From the NCBI GenBank assembly GCA_031266135.1, contig JAISBP010000003.1, positions 33,669 to 97,668 of the forward strand: a stretch of DNA of 64,000 nucleotides. Direction: 5' to 3'. The notes under the pieces are model-generated. The model made no database searches. It was not told the origin of the DNA and saw only the letters and a program-made list of their open reading frames with translations. This DNA comes from Holosporales bacterium (lineage in GTDB: Bacteria; Pseudomonadota; Alphaproteobacteria; RUG11792). Shown one piece after another: positions 45,547 through 58,233 of this stretch (position 1 is its first letter; each line of letters opens with the position of its first letter). Position numbers and translations under genes: made by a program.

Positions 45547-48138
45547 ATGATGAAGATTAAACTTTTGATATGTATATTGAGCTGTTTACTACTTCTGCCT
45601 AACCTTATGGCCGAGAAGATCTCTAAGATTCAGTACGTCGGATGTAAACGTATAGAGCAGGAAACGATCGAATCATACCTACCGATTCAGGAGGGTGATG
45701 AATGCGATTCAGACTCTATTAACGAAGCCCTAAAAGCTCTGAATGCAACAGGATTTTTCGAAGAAGTTAATATCGATATAGAAGGATCTGTCCTCGTCAT
45801 CAAGGTAAAAGAAGCCACAATCGTCAATAAGATATCATTCGAGGGAAATAAGAAGATCACTGACAAAGATTTGAACAAGGCCATTAAATGGAGGGCAAAC
45901 GAAACATTTTCTCCGGCTAAGGCCAAAGAAATTCAACAGGCTTTATTGGATATATATAGGAAAATGGGACGGTATAACGCTACCGTCGAGCCCAAAATCA
46001 TCAGATTACCAAATGACAAGGTCAATGTAGTCTTTGAAATTAATGAAGGAAATGCTGCGGGAATTGAAAGCATCGTCTTCATCGGAAACGAGTCTTTTTC
46101 TTCCAGTGATCTAAGGGATGTCATCTTTTCCAGGGTCAAAAGATGGTATAGGTTCTTCGTGACTGATGATATATACGATCCGGATCGAATGGAAGAAGAC
46201 AAGATGGCACTCGCTAGATTCTATCATGAAAAAGGTTACGCAGACGCCAGGATACTTTCAACGACCGCAGAGCTTTCTCGTGATAAAAAGAAGTTTATAC
46301 TTACATTTGTCATTGATGAAGGGCCACTCTATAGCTTCGGAACGATAGATGTTAAATCTCATATTCTTCAACTCGATAAAAAAGATCTAGTAAGTGATTT
46401 TTACTGTAAGAAAGGTGATAAATTTAATTCCAATTTAATAGAAATTGATACAGTGCAAATATCTAGGAAAGCTAGTGAACACGGCTTCTCCTCCATTAAG
46501 GTGGATCCCGAATTCAGTAAGGATGCGAAGGCGAAGACTGTTGGAATGACGTTCCATGTCAATGAGGGAGATAGGATATATGTATCGAAGATCATCATCA
46601 AGGGTAATACGAGAACCAGAGAACATATCATTCGGCGTGAAATCGATATAGAGGAGGGAGACGCTTATAATCAGAACATGATAACCATGGCTGAAAATAG
46701 CCTCCGTCGCCTCGGATATTTTAAGACTGTACATATAGAAGCTATTAAAGACCCAAATTCTCTTGATAAATGTAATTTGCAGGTCACGGTTGTAGAAGAT
46801 TCAACTGGTGAAGCCATGGCTGCTGCGACTTACTCATCACAGGAGGGAGTTGGAGTAGATCTATCATACAGCGAAAGAAACTTTTTAGGTACTGGGAAAG
46901 CATTAAGTATTTTCCTTGGATCTGGGAAAACTATGACTGGAAGAAGTTACGAAGTTGATCCATCTACCGGTAAGGATCGTGCCATCATGAGAAAGAGTAA
47001 GTTTAAGTTCCTATATAACGTCAATGTATCAGTTTCTGATCCACATATTTTTGATAAGGACATAGAGGGAACCGTCGGAGGGTTCCGGCATCAGAGTGGA
47101 AGATGGGAAGCGTTTTCAACGAGTGAAATTGGTGGTTCTGTCGGGATTTCATATAATCTTACCTCAAAGATTGATCAGAGCTGGGAATATACGATGAATG
47201 CTAGGAAATTTGCAGATGTATCACCGAACACATCGCCAATTATCAAGTATCAGACCATGAAGAAGGAAGGTGAATCAATAAGCATTACACGTCCTGGCAG
47301 AAGTAGTGTATCCTCCATAAAGCACGTCATCAGCTATGGTACCTCATTTTTTACTGGATGGAAGGGATCTCTAAGGAGTGGATTAGCTACAACAGTCGCC
47401 GGTCTCGGAGGAGACGCAAAGCATTTAAAGAATGAGATATTTAATACGTATGTAATTCCTATCAATCGTAAAACGAATATAAAATTCGGATTATCATTTG
47501 GAATGCTAAGTAAGATTGGAAGTAAAAAACCGAATATAGCTGATAGCTTTGCGTTGGGTCTAGATTCGTTCAGAGGATTCGACGATTGCGGATTCGGTCC
47601 AATGGCTGAGACCACTCGCCAAATTGCAACCAAGGATGCGCTCGGTATCACTAAGTATAGGGCTGTAACTTATAGAGACTATATTGGCGCAAGGAAGTAT
47701 TGGAAAGGATCTGCCGAGATAACCTTCCCGATCGGCATGCCTGAGGAATTGCAGTTCAGAGGATTCGTTTTCACTGACTTTGGAACACTGTGGGATCCTC
47801 CAGAAAAAGGTGAGAAATTCTTGAAGAAACAAGATAAAAAATTGCTCATTGATAAGGATCGTTTCCCGCGAGCTGTAACCGCCAGCGAGGCAGATGCCAA
47901 GCAGGAGGATGGTACGATTACGACCGACTTTATCACCTGTGACTTTGACAAAGAGGATGCTGGTGGCGTAATCAGTCATAAGATCCTGGATTCCAAGAAG
48001 ATAAGAGCGTCAATTGGATTTGGTATTTCATTTGTCACGCCGATGGGTCCAATGCAGCTCTCATATGCGATGCCAATAAGAAAAGAGAAACACGATATCC
48101 AATATCGATTCCTCTTTGGCTTTAAAACCACTTTTTAA
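45547..48138 (+). CDS. bamA: Outer-membrane assembly factor BamA
   Basis: BamA inserts beta-barrel proteins in the outer membrane. A signal peptide (KLLICILSCLLLLPNLMA) precedes POTRA repeats, starting KISKIQYVGCKRIEQE. A barrel domain ends in Phe (FLFGFKTTF). The region around SFALGLDSFRGFDDCGFGP corresponds to the conserved RGF motif of loop 6. At 863 residues it is longer than typical (about 770-800); extra charged residues sit in loops near 755-800. ATG 45547 or 45550 follow AAGGAG very closely. Confidence 0.95.
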   Translation: MMKIKLLICILSCLLLLPNLMAEKISKIQYVGCKRIEQETIESYLPIQEGDECDSDSINEALKALNATGFFEEVNIDIEGSVLVIKVKEATIVNKISFEGNKKITDKDLNKAIKWRANETFSPAKAKEIQQALLDIYRKMGRYNATVEPKIIRLPNDKVNVVFEINEGNAAGIESIVFIGNESFSSSDLRDVIFSRVKRWYRFFVTDDIYDPDRMEEDKMALARFYHEKGYADARILSTTAELSRDKKKFILTFVIDEGPLYSFGTIDVKSHILQLDKKDLVSDFYCKKGDKFNSNLIEIDTVQISRKASEHGFSSIKVDPEFSKDAKAKTVGMTFHVNEGDRIYVSKIIIKGNTRTREHIIRREIDIEEGDAYNQNMITMAENSLRRLGYFKTVHIEAIKDPNSLDKCNLQVTVVEDSTGEAMAAATYSSQEGVGVDLSYSERNFLGTGKALSIFLGSGKTMTGRSYEVDPSTGKDRAIMRKSKFKFLYNVNVSVSDPHIFDKDIEGTVGGFRHQSGRWEAFSTSEIGGSVGISYNLTSKIDQSWEYTMNARKFADVSPNTSPIIKYQTMKKEGESISITRPGRSSVSSIKHVISYGTSFFTGWKGSLRSGLATTVAGLGGDAKHLKNEIFNTYVIPINRKTNIKFGLSFGMLSKIGSKKPNIADSFALGLDSFRGFDDCGFGPMAETTRQIATKDALGITKYRAVTYRDYIGARKYWKGSAEITFPIGMPEELQFRGFVFTDFGTLWDPPEKGEKFLKKQDKKLLIDKDRFPRAVTASEADAKQEDGTITTDFITCDFDKEDAGGVISHKILDSKKIRASIGFGISFVTPMGPMQLSYAMPIRKEKHDIQYRFLFGFKTTF

Positions 48139-48263
48139 GTGAGAATGTCCAAGCATTTACTACTTACTTCTGGATGATGTATCCTTTGGACAGCAATGTA
48201 ACTCCTAATGCACCTCGATTAGGTAATTGTATGCATAATATAACATGATTAATTCGAATTCTT

Positions 48264-48292
48264 TTGAAAGTAGACTGATTATTTAGTATAAT
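48264..48292 (+). promoter_or_regulatory. Promoter of the frameshifted exported-protein gene
   Basis: TTGAAA (48264-48269), a 17-base spacer and a perfect TATAAT (48287-48292) lie about 50 bases before the ATG at 48342. This supports the ATG and signal-peptide frame as the true 5' end of the gene. Confidence 0.65.
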
Positions 48293-48341
48293 TAAATGAG
48301 CATCGGGGAACCAGAAGAATTTTATTAAACTGTGTACAAAT

Positions 48342-50002
48342 ATGAGAATTAAACATATTGTCAAACAGTGCCTGTTCGTACTTTTTATAGTATTTGAGGC
48401 AGGAGCCACTGTGGACCAAGAGAGCCCCCCCCAAACTTGTTGGAACGTAATAAAAGCTTATTGAATCACACTACAGACGGAATTTCACTTTGTCACCCCA
48501 TATGCTGTATAGACTATCTAGTCAAAGAAACGTGTACCCAATATATATTATCTCAGATTCCGGATTACATAAAAGATCCCGATTCATTTTCGCTAACTGA
48601 TGACGGTAACTTACGTTTTGAATATACGAATCAAGATCCACATAAGACTTTAGTTTGCACGAAATCACAAGCCTTGTATATTAAAATCAAATCAGACATA
48701 TGGGATATGATTCATGGTTACAATGTTGTCTTTGATGATGACGATACGGATTCAAGTGACTGTGGACTCGATCCGAACTTGATAAAGGTCCTTCTTGAGA
48801 TTCACCAAAGCAGGAAATGGTACTTTGAAAATCTAAAACTGAAGGAGTACGCTCAGTTGGTATTGGCGTATAAACAAGCAAAGCTAAAATCGGAACCCAT
48901 TGATACAGCTCAGCCCTCCAGCGATAGCGACACGAGTAAGGATGGGCCAACAGATGATCCATCTGTAGTATGCAGCGTTCCGAGTAGTCAGGACGAGACT
49001 GAAGATGGAATTCCAGTCGTAATTTACGTAGATTCTGTTGCACAGTCACCGGATATCAATGACGATTATCTACAACGGATAGTAGTTGGAAATCCTGATA
49101 AGAATGAGCACAATACAGGAAGAACTGGATCCACTCCAGAGGAACAATCCTGCTCAGTTATCGATCTCTGGATTAATGATAAGCTTCCTAAGAATACTTG
49201 TTATTCGTCTCTTCCATTGCTAATAGTGCCAACACTAAGAAAAGTCACCAAGAGCGACCCAAAGTCAGGATCGAGTGTTGTAACGGACGAATTCAGGTGG
49301 AGAACTGAAACTTCAAACGACCAAATTGAGAAGTTGACCTCTTTAATTGATGGAATCCCGGATCGGATAAAAGAGGAGTTAGCACAGTTCGATGCCAACT
49401 TTCCAAAAACGCCTGAGTGCAAATGGCAAGAACTCAATTCTTGGGCCAATTACTGTTACGATAAAGAAGACGAGATAAGGACGGCCTGGAGAAAACAACG
49501 ATCGGAATGGGAACAAGAAATACTCAGAATAAATGACCGTGCACGGCACATAACTTTTTTATCCCAATATCAATACAAAGGTGATGAATTGAAAATCTCA
49601 GGAACAAGAGGTTTCGAGGGTCTGCTTCCTGCTCTTTTAGACGGTGAAGTCTGGTATATCGGATGGACTTCTCCACCAGATAATCCTTCCTTTTCGCTTC
49701 CTGCTAATCCTGAACAGCAAGCTGTCGACATGCTAAGACGAGAGATAGTCATGTGCGAGAATGGTTATAATAAACTCCCCAAAAAAATCGCGATCATTGG
49801 CTCATGCCATCTCTCGGAGGTTGTGAAGCTCATTAATCTCATAACGGATGAGGTTCCAAAGACTAAAGACATTCCTATGATAGCATTAACAACGGCAGAT
49901 GACACAAAGGCAAGAATTAGGAATTATCGATCCAGTGATCTTCACAGAACACTTGATTGGATTACATTGTCCGAAAATAATGGAATAGTTGTCGAATTGT
50001 AG
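48342..50002 (+). pseudogene. Exported-protein gene interrupted at a C8 tract
   Basis: ATG 48342 encodes a signal peptide (RIKHIVKQCLFVLFIVFEAGA) and a few residues, then reads into a C8 tract (48425-48432) and stops at TGA 48462-48464. A different frame continues after the tract for about 521 codons to 50002. Nine Cs would join the two into one protein of about 550 residues. The mature part has a Ser/Asp/Thr-rich stretch near 160-215, a Trp- and charge-rich helical middle and a C-terminal alpha/beta-looking segment (KKIAIIGSCHLSEVV). No known family is recognised. The break may be a phase-variable switch, a recent frameshift or a sequencing error in the homopolymer. Confidence 0.65.
48425..48432 (+). 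repeat. C8 homopolymer at the frameshift point
   Basis: Eight consecutive C residues stand in an otherwise AT-rich area, 83 bases after the start codon and directly after the signal peptide coding region. This is the classic location of slipped-strand phase-variation tracts. Confidence 0.8.
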
Positions 50003-50016
50003 ATGGTATAATTATA

Positions 50017-50901
50017 CTATTCAAACATTTCCTTTGGATTGAAGCTCAATTCTAGATCTTTCCACTCTTCGTATTTATTCTTTGGGAAAGGGAGGGGATT
50101 GCACGCTGGATCCAGGACGGCGCGCCTGGCGTTCTCCGCGGCTATCCTAAAATTAGGATCCTTAGACATTCTGGCCTTATCGATAATTTCAGCTTTTTTG
50201 ACGTTTCCTTTCGGATCGAGTTCCATCTTGATATCGACGACGAGGCTCTCGGCGTCCTTCAGACCCGCCGGGAAGTGCCAACACTTCCGTATGGTCTGGC
50301 GAACGAGGTCGATCTGAGTAGCCGTCAGTGTCTCACCCACCTCCTCGGCATTAATTCCGGAGTTCTCCTGTTCAGACTTTGCGGCGGCACTATCCAGCAA
50401 ACTATCGAACGACCTCTTTGCTGCCTTCACATTAGCCCCACCCTTCTTTTTCTTGTTCTTATTTAGGTTTACGATGGCCTTATTTCCAGGAGCCTTTGCT
50501 TTCTTGCCTTTATCTTTTTTCTTTCCATCATTCCCTTTCTTTTGACTTATTTTCTTTTTTTCTTTCTTTGGCTTCAGAGGAACGGAATTTTCGTCCTTTT
50601 TCTTACCTTTATCAGCGGAATCTTCTCCAGTCTTATTCTGTTCGATACTATTTTCGGATGGCTGGCTCTGCATGGCCACTGAATCCTTATCCGTATTCTG
50701 GGCCTTTATTTTCGAGACCCTTCCATCTGTATTCGATAATACCGGCGCCTTACTCTTCTTACCGATTTCAACGAAATCAAAGACCGTATATCCAGAATCC
50801 TTAATTTTACTCGAAAAAAAATCCCCATAACTCAGATATCCAGCAAAGATTGCGAGGCAGTGTATTCCAACGGATATAGCGAGTGCGACCCTGCCATTCA
50901 T
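50017..50901 (-). CDS. tolA: TolA-like envelope-spanning protein
   Basis: TolA links the inner-membrane TolQR motor to the outer envelope. The 294-residue protein has an N-terminal membrane anchor (VALAISVGIHCLAIFAGYL) and a Lys-rich, low-complexity middle (about 95-165, many KKK and KGK runs). A C-terminal domain includes LVRQTIRKCWHFPAG and LDPKGNVKKAEI. It is shorter than E. coli TolA, like other alphaproteobacterial forms. TolB and Pal, normally next, are not here; a convergent gene follows. Confidence 0.88.
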   Translation of the reverse strand: MNGRVALAISVGIHCLAIFAGYLSYGDFFSSKIKDSGYTVFDFVEIGKKSKAPVLSNTDGRVSKIKAQNTDKDSVAMQSQPSENSIEQNKTGEDSADKGKKKDENSVPLKPKKEKKKISQKKGNDGKKKDKGKKAKAPGNKAIVNLNKNKKKKGGANVKAAKRSFDSLLDSAAAKSEQENSGINAEEVGETLTATQIDLVRQTIRKCWHFPAGLKDAESLVVDIKMELDPKGNVKKAEIIDKARMSKDPNFRIAAENARRAVLDPACNPLPFPKNKYEEWKDLELSFNPKEMFE

Positions 50902-51404
50902 TAGCGTCTACTTTTCGACGGGTGCCTACCGCTCCTTTTGTGCCGGGGATGCGAAGTCTGCTTTTCTGGAGTTAAACGAGGTGGGGAGGATGAGGATGTA
51001 TCGGGCTCCGAGATTAGAGATACCTTACACGCCCCCGCCTTAGCTATTATCCCCATAATTTCCATGATCCGTCCATATTGAAGCTCCTTATCGCCACGGA
51101 TATAGACGGTATCGCTCTTCCCAGTCTCCAGGATTAGTGGGAGCTTTTGAATGAGGTCCGGGAGCGTAATCTCCGCCTCCTCGATGAAGATGTTGGTCTC
51201 CTTATCGATGGTAATGATTATCGGATCTGACTTAGTTTCAGCCAACGAGGCGGCCTGCGTCTTCGGGAGATCAACCCGTATCCCCACATTCAAAATCGGA
51301 GCCGTTATCATGAAGATGATGATCAGGACCAACATGACCTCAACGAGTGGCGCTATATTTATATAGATATTTGGCTTCTGCCGTTTTATCCTTCTGTTAT
51401 TCAT
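50901..51404 (-). CDS. tolR: TolR-like proton-channel subunit
   Basis: TolR forms the proton-powered motor with TolQ. The single membrane segment PLVEVMLVLIIIFMITAP has Glu where almost all TolR/ExbD proteins have the essential Asp (usually VDVMLVL). Proton conduction could survive with Glu. The periplasmic domain is normal, ending near SLISEPD, followed by a basic tail rich in Ser, Pro, His and Arg. ATG 51404 overlaps the tolQ stop; the TTG at 51419 is a less likely start. Confidence 0.88.
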   Translation of the reverse strand: MNNRRIKRQKPNIYINIAPLVEVMLVLIIIFMITAPILNVGIRVDLPKTQAASLAETKSDPIIITIDKETNIFIEEAEITLPDLIQKLPLILETGKSDTVYIRGDKELQYGRIMEIMGIIAKAGACKVSLISEPDTSSSSPPRLTPEKQTSHPRHKRSGRHPSKSRR

Positions 51405-52173
51405 CGAATTGTCTCGCAATTATTGAACTGAACTCATCGGCGAACGTTTCCAGCCTATTGATATACCGATTCGTATCGTTCATGAATTTATTGTAGCCAA
51501 GAGCCGCGGGGATGGCCGTGATGATTCCAAGAGCCGTCGTGAAGAGGGCCTCCGATATGACGGGGGCCACCGTCGCGATGCTGGTACTCTGCTGAATGGC
51601 GATGGCCTTGAATCCCTCGAGGATCCCTATCACCGTTCCAAAGAGCCCTATGATGACACCGTTCGTCCCGAGAGAGGAAAGGAATCCAAGCCCCTTCTCG
51701 AGTTCATCGATCTCCTTGCGGATGGCTATCTGCATGACCCTGTCCATCCTCCGCTCCAACACCTTCGACTCGGAATTACCGGAATCCTTTTGCCTGTTGG
51801 TGAACCTTTCCCATTCCGACATCGCCGCACAGAATATGTTGGATATAGGATCAAACGCCATGTTCTTGAGGTCGTTATAAAGGACCTCAAGAGGAGCCCC
51901 AGACCAAAAATTATCTTCGAATGTATTGGCACCTATATTCAATCTTTTAAGTTTGAAATATTTAGCCAATATTATGGCCCAAGACCAAATCGAAGAAATA
52001 AGCAGGAAGATGACGACGATCTTTATCATGAATCCCGCATTCCAGAACATTTCAAAGAACGACGAATCGTGCGGGACTGGAGCGGCATTCATCGCTCCGG
52101 ATACCGTAATATCAGCCCCAGAGGCCGCGTCTATAATTTCTTCGGCCCCTTGAGTAATCTGCGAACTTTCCAT
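51397..52173 (-). CDS. tolQ: TolQ-like motor subunit
   Basis: TolQ is a MotA/TolQ/ExbB-family inner-membrane protein. The 258-residue protein has three membrane segments. The first is IKIVVIFLLISSIWSWAIILAKY, and the other two enclose GLFGTVIGILEGF and ALFTTALGIITAIPAALGYN, both conserved. It starts the tolQRA operon, diverging from atpH across a 181-base spacer. Confidence 0.93.
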   Translation of the reverse strand: MESSQITQGAEEIIDAASGADITVSGAMNAAPVPHDSSFFEMFWNAGFMIKIVVIFLLISSIWSWAIILAKYFKLKRLNIGANTFEDNFWSGAPLEVLYNDLKNMAFDPISNIFCAAMSEWERFTNRQKDSGNSESKVLERRMDRVMQIAIRKEIDELEKGLGFLSSLGTNGVIIGLFGTVIGILEGFKAIAIQQSTSIATVAPVISEALFTTALGIITAIPAALGYNKFMNDTNRYINRLETFADEFSSIIARQFDE

Positions 52174-52354
52174 TCGAATATTGTGGCAGAACTTATTACT
52201 TCAATATTTTACACTAAAACAATGACGGTGAGAAACCTAATTGAACATCAGTAGCAATCACGCATTTAGGTCTGAATTCCTGAAAGAAGTTTACGGATTA
52301 TATACTATTTTATGATATAATTTTCATATAAGCTTCCGCAATGAAGATTAGTTC

Positions 52355-52945
52355 GTGGATATTAATAGTCTGAAAGTTCTTTTTACTTCACTTCCTGGAA
52401 GGTATGCTCATGCCCTATTTAATGAAGGCAAGAAATCGTCATGTCTCGAAGAAATTTCAGAAGATTTTAGTAAGTTGGATAAATACTTTAGTGAAAATAT
52501 TCAGGTACGTAAACTTATGACGAGCTGTTTACTCAACAAAAGAGATCTCCATGATTGCTGGATTTCGCTGGGGCAATACCTCAGTTTTTGCCCCGTATTC
52601 TTATCGTTTATAAGACAGGTAATTGCGAACCAACGATTCGGCGTCATGAAGAAGATAAGGTATATCTATCAGGTCGCCTTCGCGAAATACAAAAATAGAC
52701 GCATCGTCACCGTCCTATCGGTCGTAGAGCTTTTGCCAGAGCAGAAAGGACGTATTGAAAAGCTGATTTATAAAGCTCTCGATGAAAAGGTTATTATAAA
52801 ATACGATATTGATGAGCGGATTCTGGGAGGCATAAAATTACGTTCAGAAGAACTCGATATTGATGTGTCGTTTTCTTCTCAGCTGAGTCAATTAGCAAAG
52901 TATTTCAAGAATATGAAATTGAGGCTAGAAAAAAATGAAAGTTAA
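52355..52945 (+). CDS. atpH: ATP synthase delta subunit
   Basis: AtpH is part of the peripheral stalk of F1Fo-ATP synthase. The 196-residue product has the family's [14 protein letters not shown] near the start and the [20 protein letters not shown] region near the end ([16 protein letters not shown]). It starts with GTG. A TATAAT at 52316-52321 may be the -10 of the operon. It overlaps atpA by 11 bases. The genes for Fo (atpB, E, F) are not in this window, which is usual for alphaproteobacteria where the operons are split. Confidence 0.88.
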   Translation: MDINSLKVLFTSLPGRYAHALFNEGKKSSCLEEISEDFSKLDKYFSENIQVRKLMTSCLLNKRDLHDCWISLGQYLSFCPVFLSFIRQVIANQRFGVMKKIRYIYQVAFAKYKNRRIVTVLSVVELLPEQKGRIEKLIYKALDEKVIIKYDIDERILGGIKLRSEELDIDVSFSSQLSQLAKYFKNMKLRLEKNES

Positions 52946-54496
52946 AGCTATTGAGATTTCCAATATTTTGCAGGATAAAATATCCGAATTTTCCTCGAAG
53001 GTTGAAGTTTCAGAGACTGGATACGTCCTATCGGTCGGCGATGGTATAGCCCGCATCTTCGGATTGGAGAACGTGAAATCCGGCGAATGGGTTGAGATCA
53101 TCTCATCAGAAACGGGGCAATCCATCATGGCGATAGCGACAAACTTAGAGGCCGATAATGTCGGTGTCATCATCGTTGGCGATGAATCTAAGGTCAAAGA
53201 AAAGGATGTAGTAAAAAGGACGTACCGCATCATCGATATTAATGTTGGGATGGGGCTATTGGGACGAGTAGTAGACGCCCTCGGAAATCCGATCGATTCC
53301 GATGAGCCACTCGGAGAAACTCAGCGCTATCATATGGAGAATCCATCGCCAGGAATCATCGAAAGGCGATCCATACATGAGCCACTATTGACGGGGATCA
53401 GGATAGTGGATGCTCTCTTCCCGATCGGAAGGGGACAGAGAGAGTTGCTGATAGGGGATCGCCAGACAGGAAAGACTGCCGCCGCAATCGATGCCATCAT
53501 CAATCAGAAGCAATATAACGACCTATTGCCTCCCGAGAAAAAGATGTACTGCATATACGTTGCGATCGGTCAGAAAAGGTCATCCGTCGCACGGATCATG
53601 AAGACCTTGAAAGACAATGGTGCCATGGATTACACGATCATAGTTTCAGCGACGGCTTCCGATCCGGCATCGATGCAGTATATATCGCCATATACGGCCT
53701 GTTCGATGGGGGAATATTTCAGAAACAACGGGATGCATGCCCTAATAGTATATGATGACTTGACGAAGCATGCCGTTGCATATAGGCAGATCTCTCTCCT
53801 CTTAAGACGGCCCCCTGGACGCGAGGCTTTCCCGGGAGACATTTTCTATCTTCATTCGAGGTTGCTCGAAAGAGCCGCCAAGCTCTCGGATGCGAATGGT
53901 GGCGGCTCACTTACGGCCCTCCCTATCGTGGAGACCCAAGCCGGGGATGTCGCCGCGTATATCCCAACGAATGTTATCTCCATTACTGATGGTCAATTAT
54001 TCTTTGAGACTGAATTATTTTACAAAGGGATTAAACCGGCGATTAATATTGGTATATCGGTGAGCAGGGTTGGATCGGCCGCTCAAACCAAGGCCATGAA
54101 GTCCGTCGCCGGAAATATTAAGATAGAAATGGCGCAGTATAATGAATTATCTTCGTTCTCCCAGTTTAGTAGTGATCTTGATAGTTCCACGAAGAAGCTC
54201 CTAGAAAATGGGGAGAAGATCATTGAGATACTAAAGCAGCCACAATATCACGTCCTCAAGAACTCTGAGCATGTCGTAATGCTTTATCTGATAATGAACG
54301 GGCACCTCGATGACGTCAAAGTAAAGAACATCAAAAAATTCGAAGGAGACTTTTTGGAGGCATTGAAGATGGAGTCAAAGCTTTTGGATACCATCGAAGA
54401 GAGTAACACGCTTCCAGATGAAGTAAAAACGCAGATAGACGCATTTACTAAGACCTTCAAGAAACAATGGAAAAGCCTTAATCGAGAACTACAGTA

Positions 54497-54497
<1 letters not shown>
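52935..54497 (+). CDS. atpA: ATP synthase alpha subunit
   Basis: AtpA is the non-catalytic nucleotide-binding subunit of F1. The 520-residue protein has the P-loop GDRQTGKTA, the [22 protein letters not shown] segment (here [10 protein letters not shown]) and the [11 protein letters not shown] motif. Length is normal. It overlaps atpG by one base. Confidence 0.97.
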
Positions 54498-56885
<2,388 letters not shown>

Positions 56886-56893
56886 GTAGTCGC

Positions 56894-58114
56894 ATGGGAT
56901 ATCATCACATATTAACATGGTCTACACCAGAGTATTTAAATCTTTATCCTCCTCGTCAGAATACTGATTATAGAGGCCAACGAGAAAAACATGACTGTAA
57001 GACGGTTAGTATCTTTGGGTCGACTGGAACTATAGGGCAGAAGGCCTTCTCAATTGCATCATCAAATAATTTTGAAATCGTGGCGATTATTGGGAATAGG
57101 AACTATAGATGTCTAATAGAGCAGGTACTGAAATGTCTTCCGAAGTACGTCTGTGTCTCAGATGATGCTAGTTTTAAGATAGTCCGCGATGCTTTATCTG
57201 GTGCCAGAAAACGTATAGAGGTAGTTCCCAATAGCGAGCTCGTAAATGTGGCCTCCATTGACGTTGATTGTTGTGTGATGGCGATGTCTGGTATAGCAGC
57301 ACTAGGGCCCACATTCGCCTGTCTTGGTCATGCGAAAAATCTGGCGATAGCCACTAAGGAGGTCATCATCTCGGGTGGGCAATACCTAATGAATCAAGCA
57401 CACGAAAAGAAAACCAAAATCATCCCCGTAGATTCAGAACATAGCGCCATTTATCAGTGTCTAGAAGAAGGTAATCCCGATGCCATTAATCAAATAATAC
57501 TGACTGCATCGGGAGGACCATTTCTAGGCCGCACAGAAGATGACTTGGATAACGTTACGATAGACGAAGCATTGGCGCACCCAAACTGGAAGATGGGTAA
57601 GAAGGTTACGATCGATAGTGCCACCATGATCAACAAGGCCATCGAGATGATTGAGGCTTCGATCCTTTTTGATATTCCGATTACCAAGATTAAACCACTT
57701 ATACATAGAGAATCGATAATCCATGGGATGATATGCTTTGTGGATGGAACATTTAAGGCAGTCCTATCGAGTCCCGATATGAGTATCCCAATATCATTCG
57801 CCATGAATTATCCGAATAGAAACCCATTGAATACTGATAGAATAGACTTTTATGATCTAGGTAGTCTAACGTTTACCAAACCAAAGCAGTGGCAATCAAG
57901 GAATATGGGCCTCGCATATTCTGTAATGGACTCACGAAAAGTAATCGCCTTTAACGTGGCCAATGAAATGGCTGTCCAGAGCTTCTTGGACGGAAGGATA
58001 CGATTCTCAGAGATATATGAATATATAGTCCGTATATTGGATAAGGCAGAACCGGAAAACGTAAATTCTTATGAAGATATCGTAAGAATAATTAACAACA
58101 TCCCTCTTTCCTAA
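56894..58114 (+). CDS. dxr: 1-deoxy-D-xylulose 5-phosphate reductoisomerase
   Basis: Dxr commits precursors to the MEP isoprenoid pathway. The NADPH motif VSIFGSTGTIGQKA, VDSEHSAIYQCLEEG, TASGGPF and GKKVTIDSATMINKAIEMIEA are all present. From ATG 56894 the protein has 406 residues, with about 35 residues before the usual KTVSIFGSTG start. An ATG at 56991, just before that point, is out of frame, and no in-frame start lies closer. The last codons and stop (58103-58114) come from a palindromic element lying on the opposite strand. The enzyme core is intact. Confidence 0.93.
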   Translation: MGYHHILTWSTPEYLNLYPPRQNTDYRGQREKHDCKTVSIFGSTGTIGQKAFSIASSNNFEIVAIIGNRNYRCLIEQVLKCLPKYVCVSDDASFKIVRDALSGARKRIEVVPNSELVNVASIDVDCCVMAMSGIAALGPTFACLGHAKNLAIATKEVIISGGQYLMNQAHEKKTKIIPVDSEHSAIYQCLEEGNPDAINQIILTASGGPFLGRTEDDLDNVTIDEALAHPNWKMGKKVTIDSATMINKAIEMIEASILFDIPITKIKPLIHRESIIHGMICFVDGTFKAVLSSPDMSIPISFAMNYPNRNPLNTDRIDFYDLGSLTFTKPKQWQSRNMGLAYSVMDSRKVIAFNVANEMAVQSFLDGRIRFSEIYEYIVRILDKAEPENVNSYEDIVRIINNIPLS

Positions 58115-58233
58115 CTCTCCACAACCAGTCTTCTGCTGCGTCAATCCAGTACTCGAATCCTCATGTACACCCCGGTTCTGCGTGCCGTCTCTCCTTTCCT
58201 AAGATCTGATTCTGAAGGTTTGGAAAGAAGTCT
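58103..58233 (-). repeat. RPE-like palindromic element, copy overlapping the dxr stop
   Basis: This is the reverse-oriented copy of the murG/pyrG element, about 131 bases. The minus strand reads AGACTTCTTTCC, then CCTTCAGAATCAGATCTTA and GACGGCACGCAGAACCGG. It lacks one GTGTACTTTG unit in the middle. Its end at 58103-58114 supplies the last codons (Pro-Leu-Ser) and TAA of dxr. It lies downstream of the coding region otherwise. Confidence 0.88.

Noticed and set aside
50006..50017. Perfect 12-base palindrome GTATAATTATAC between two convergent genes
   Set aside because: It is short and AT-only apart from its ends, so it is likely to occur by chance in this DNA. There is no further evidence of an operator or terminator.
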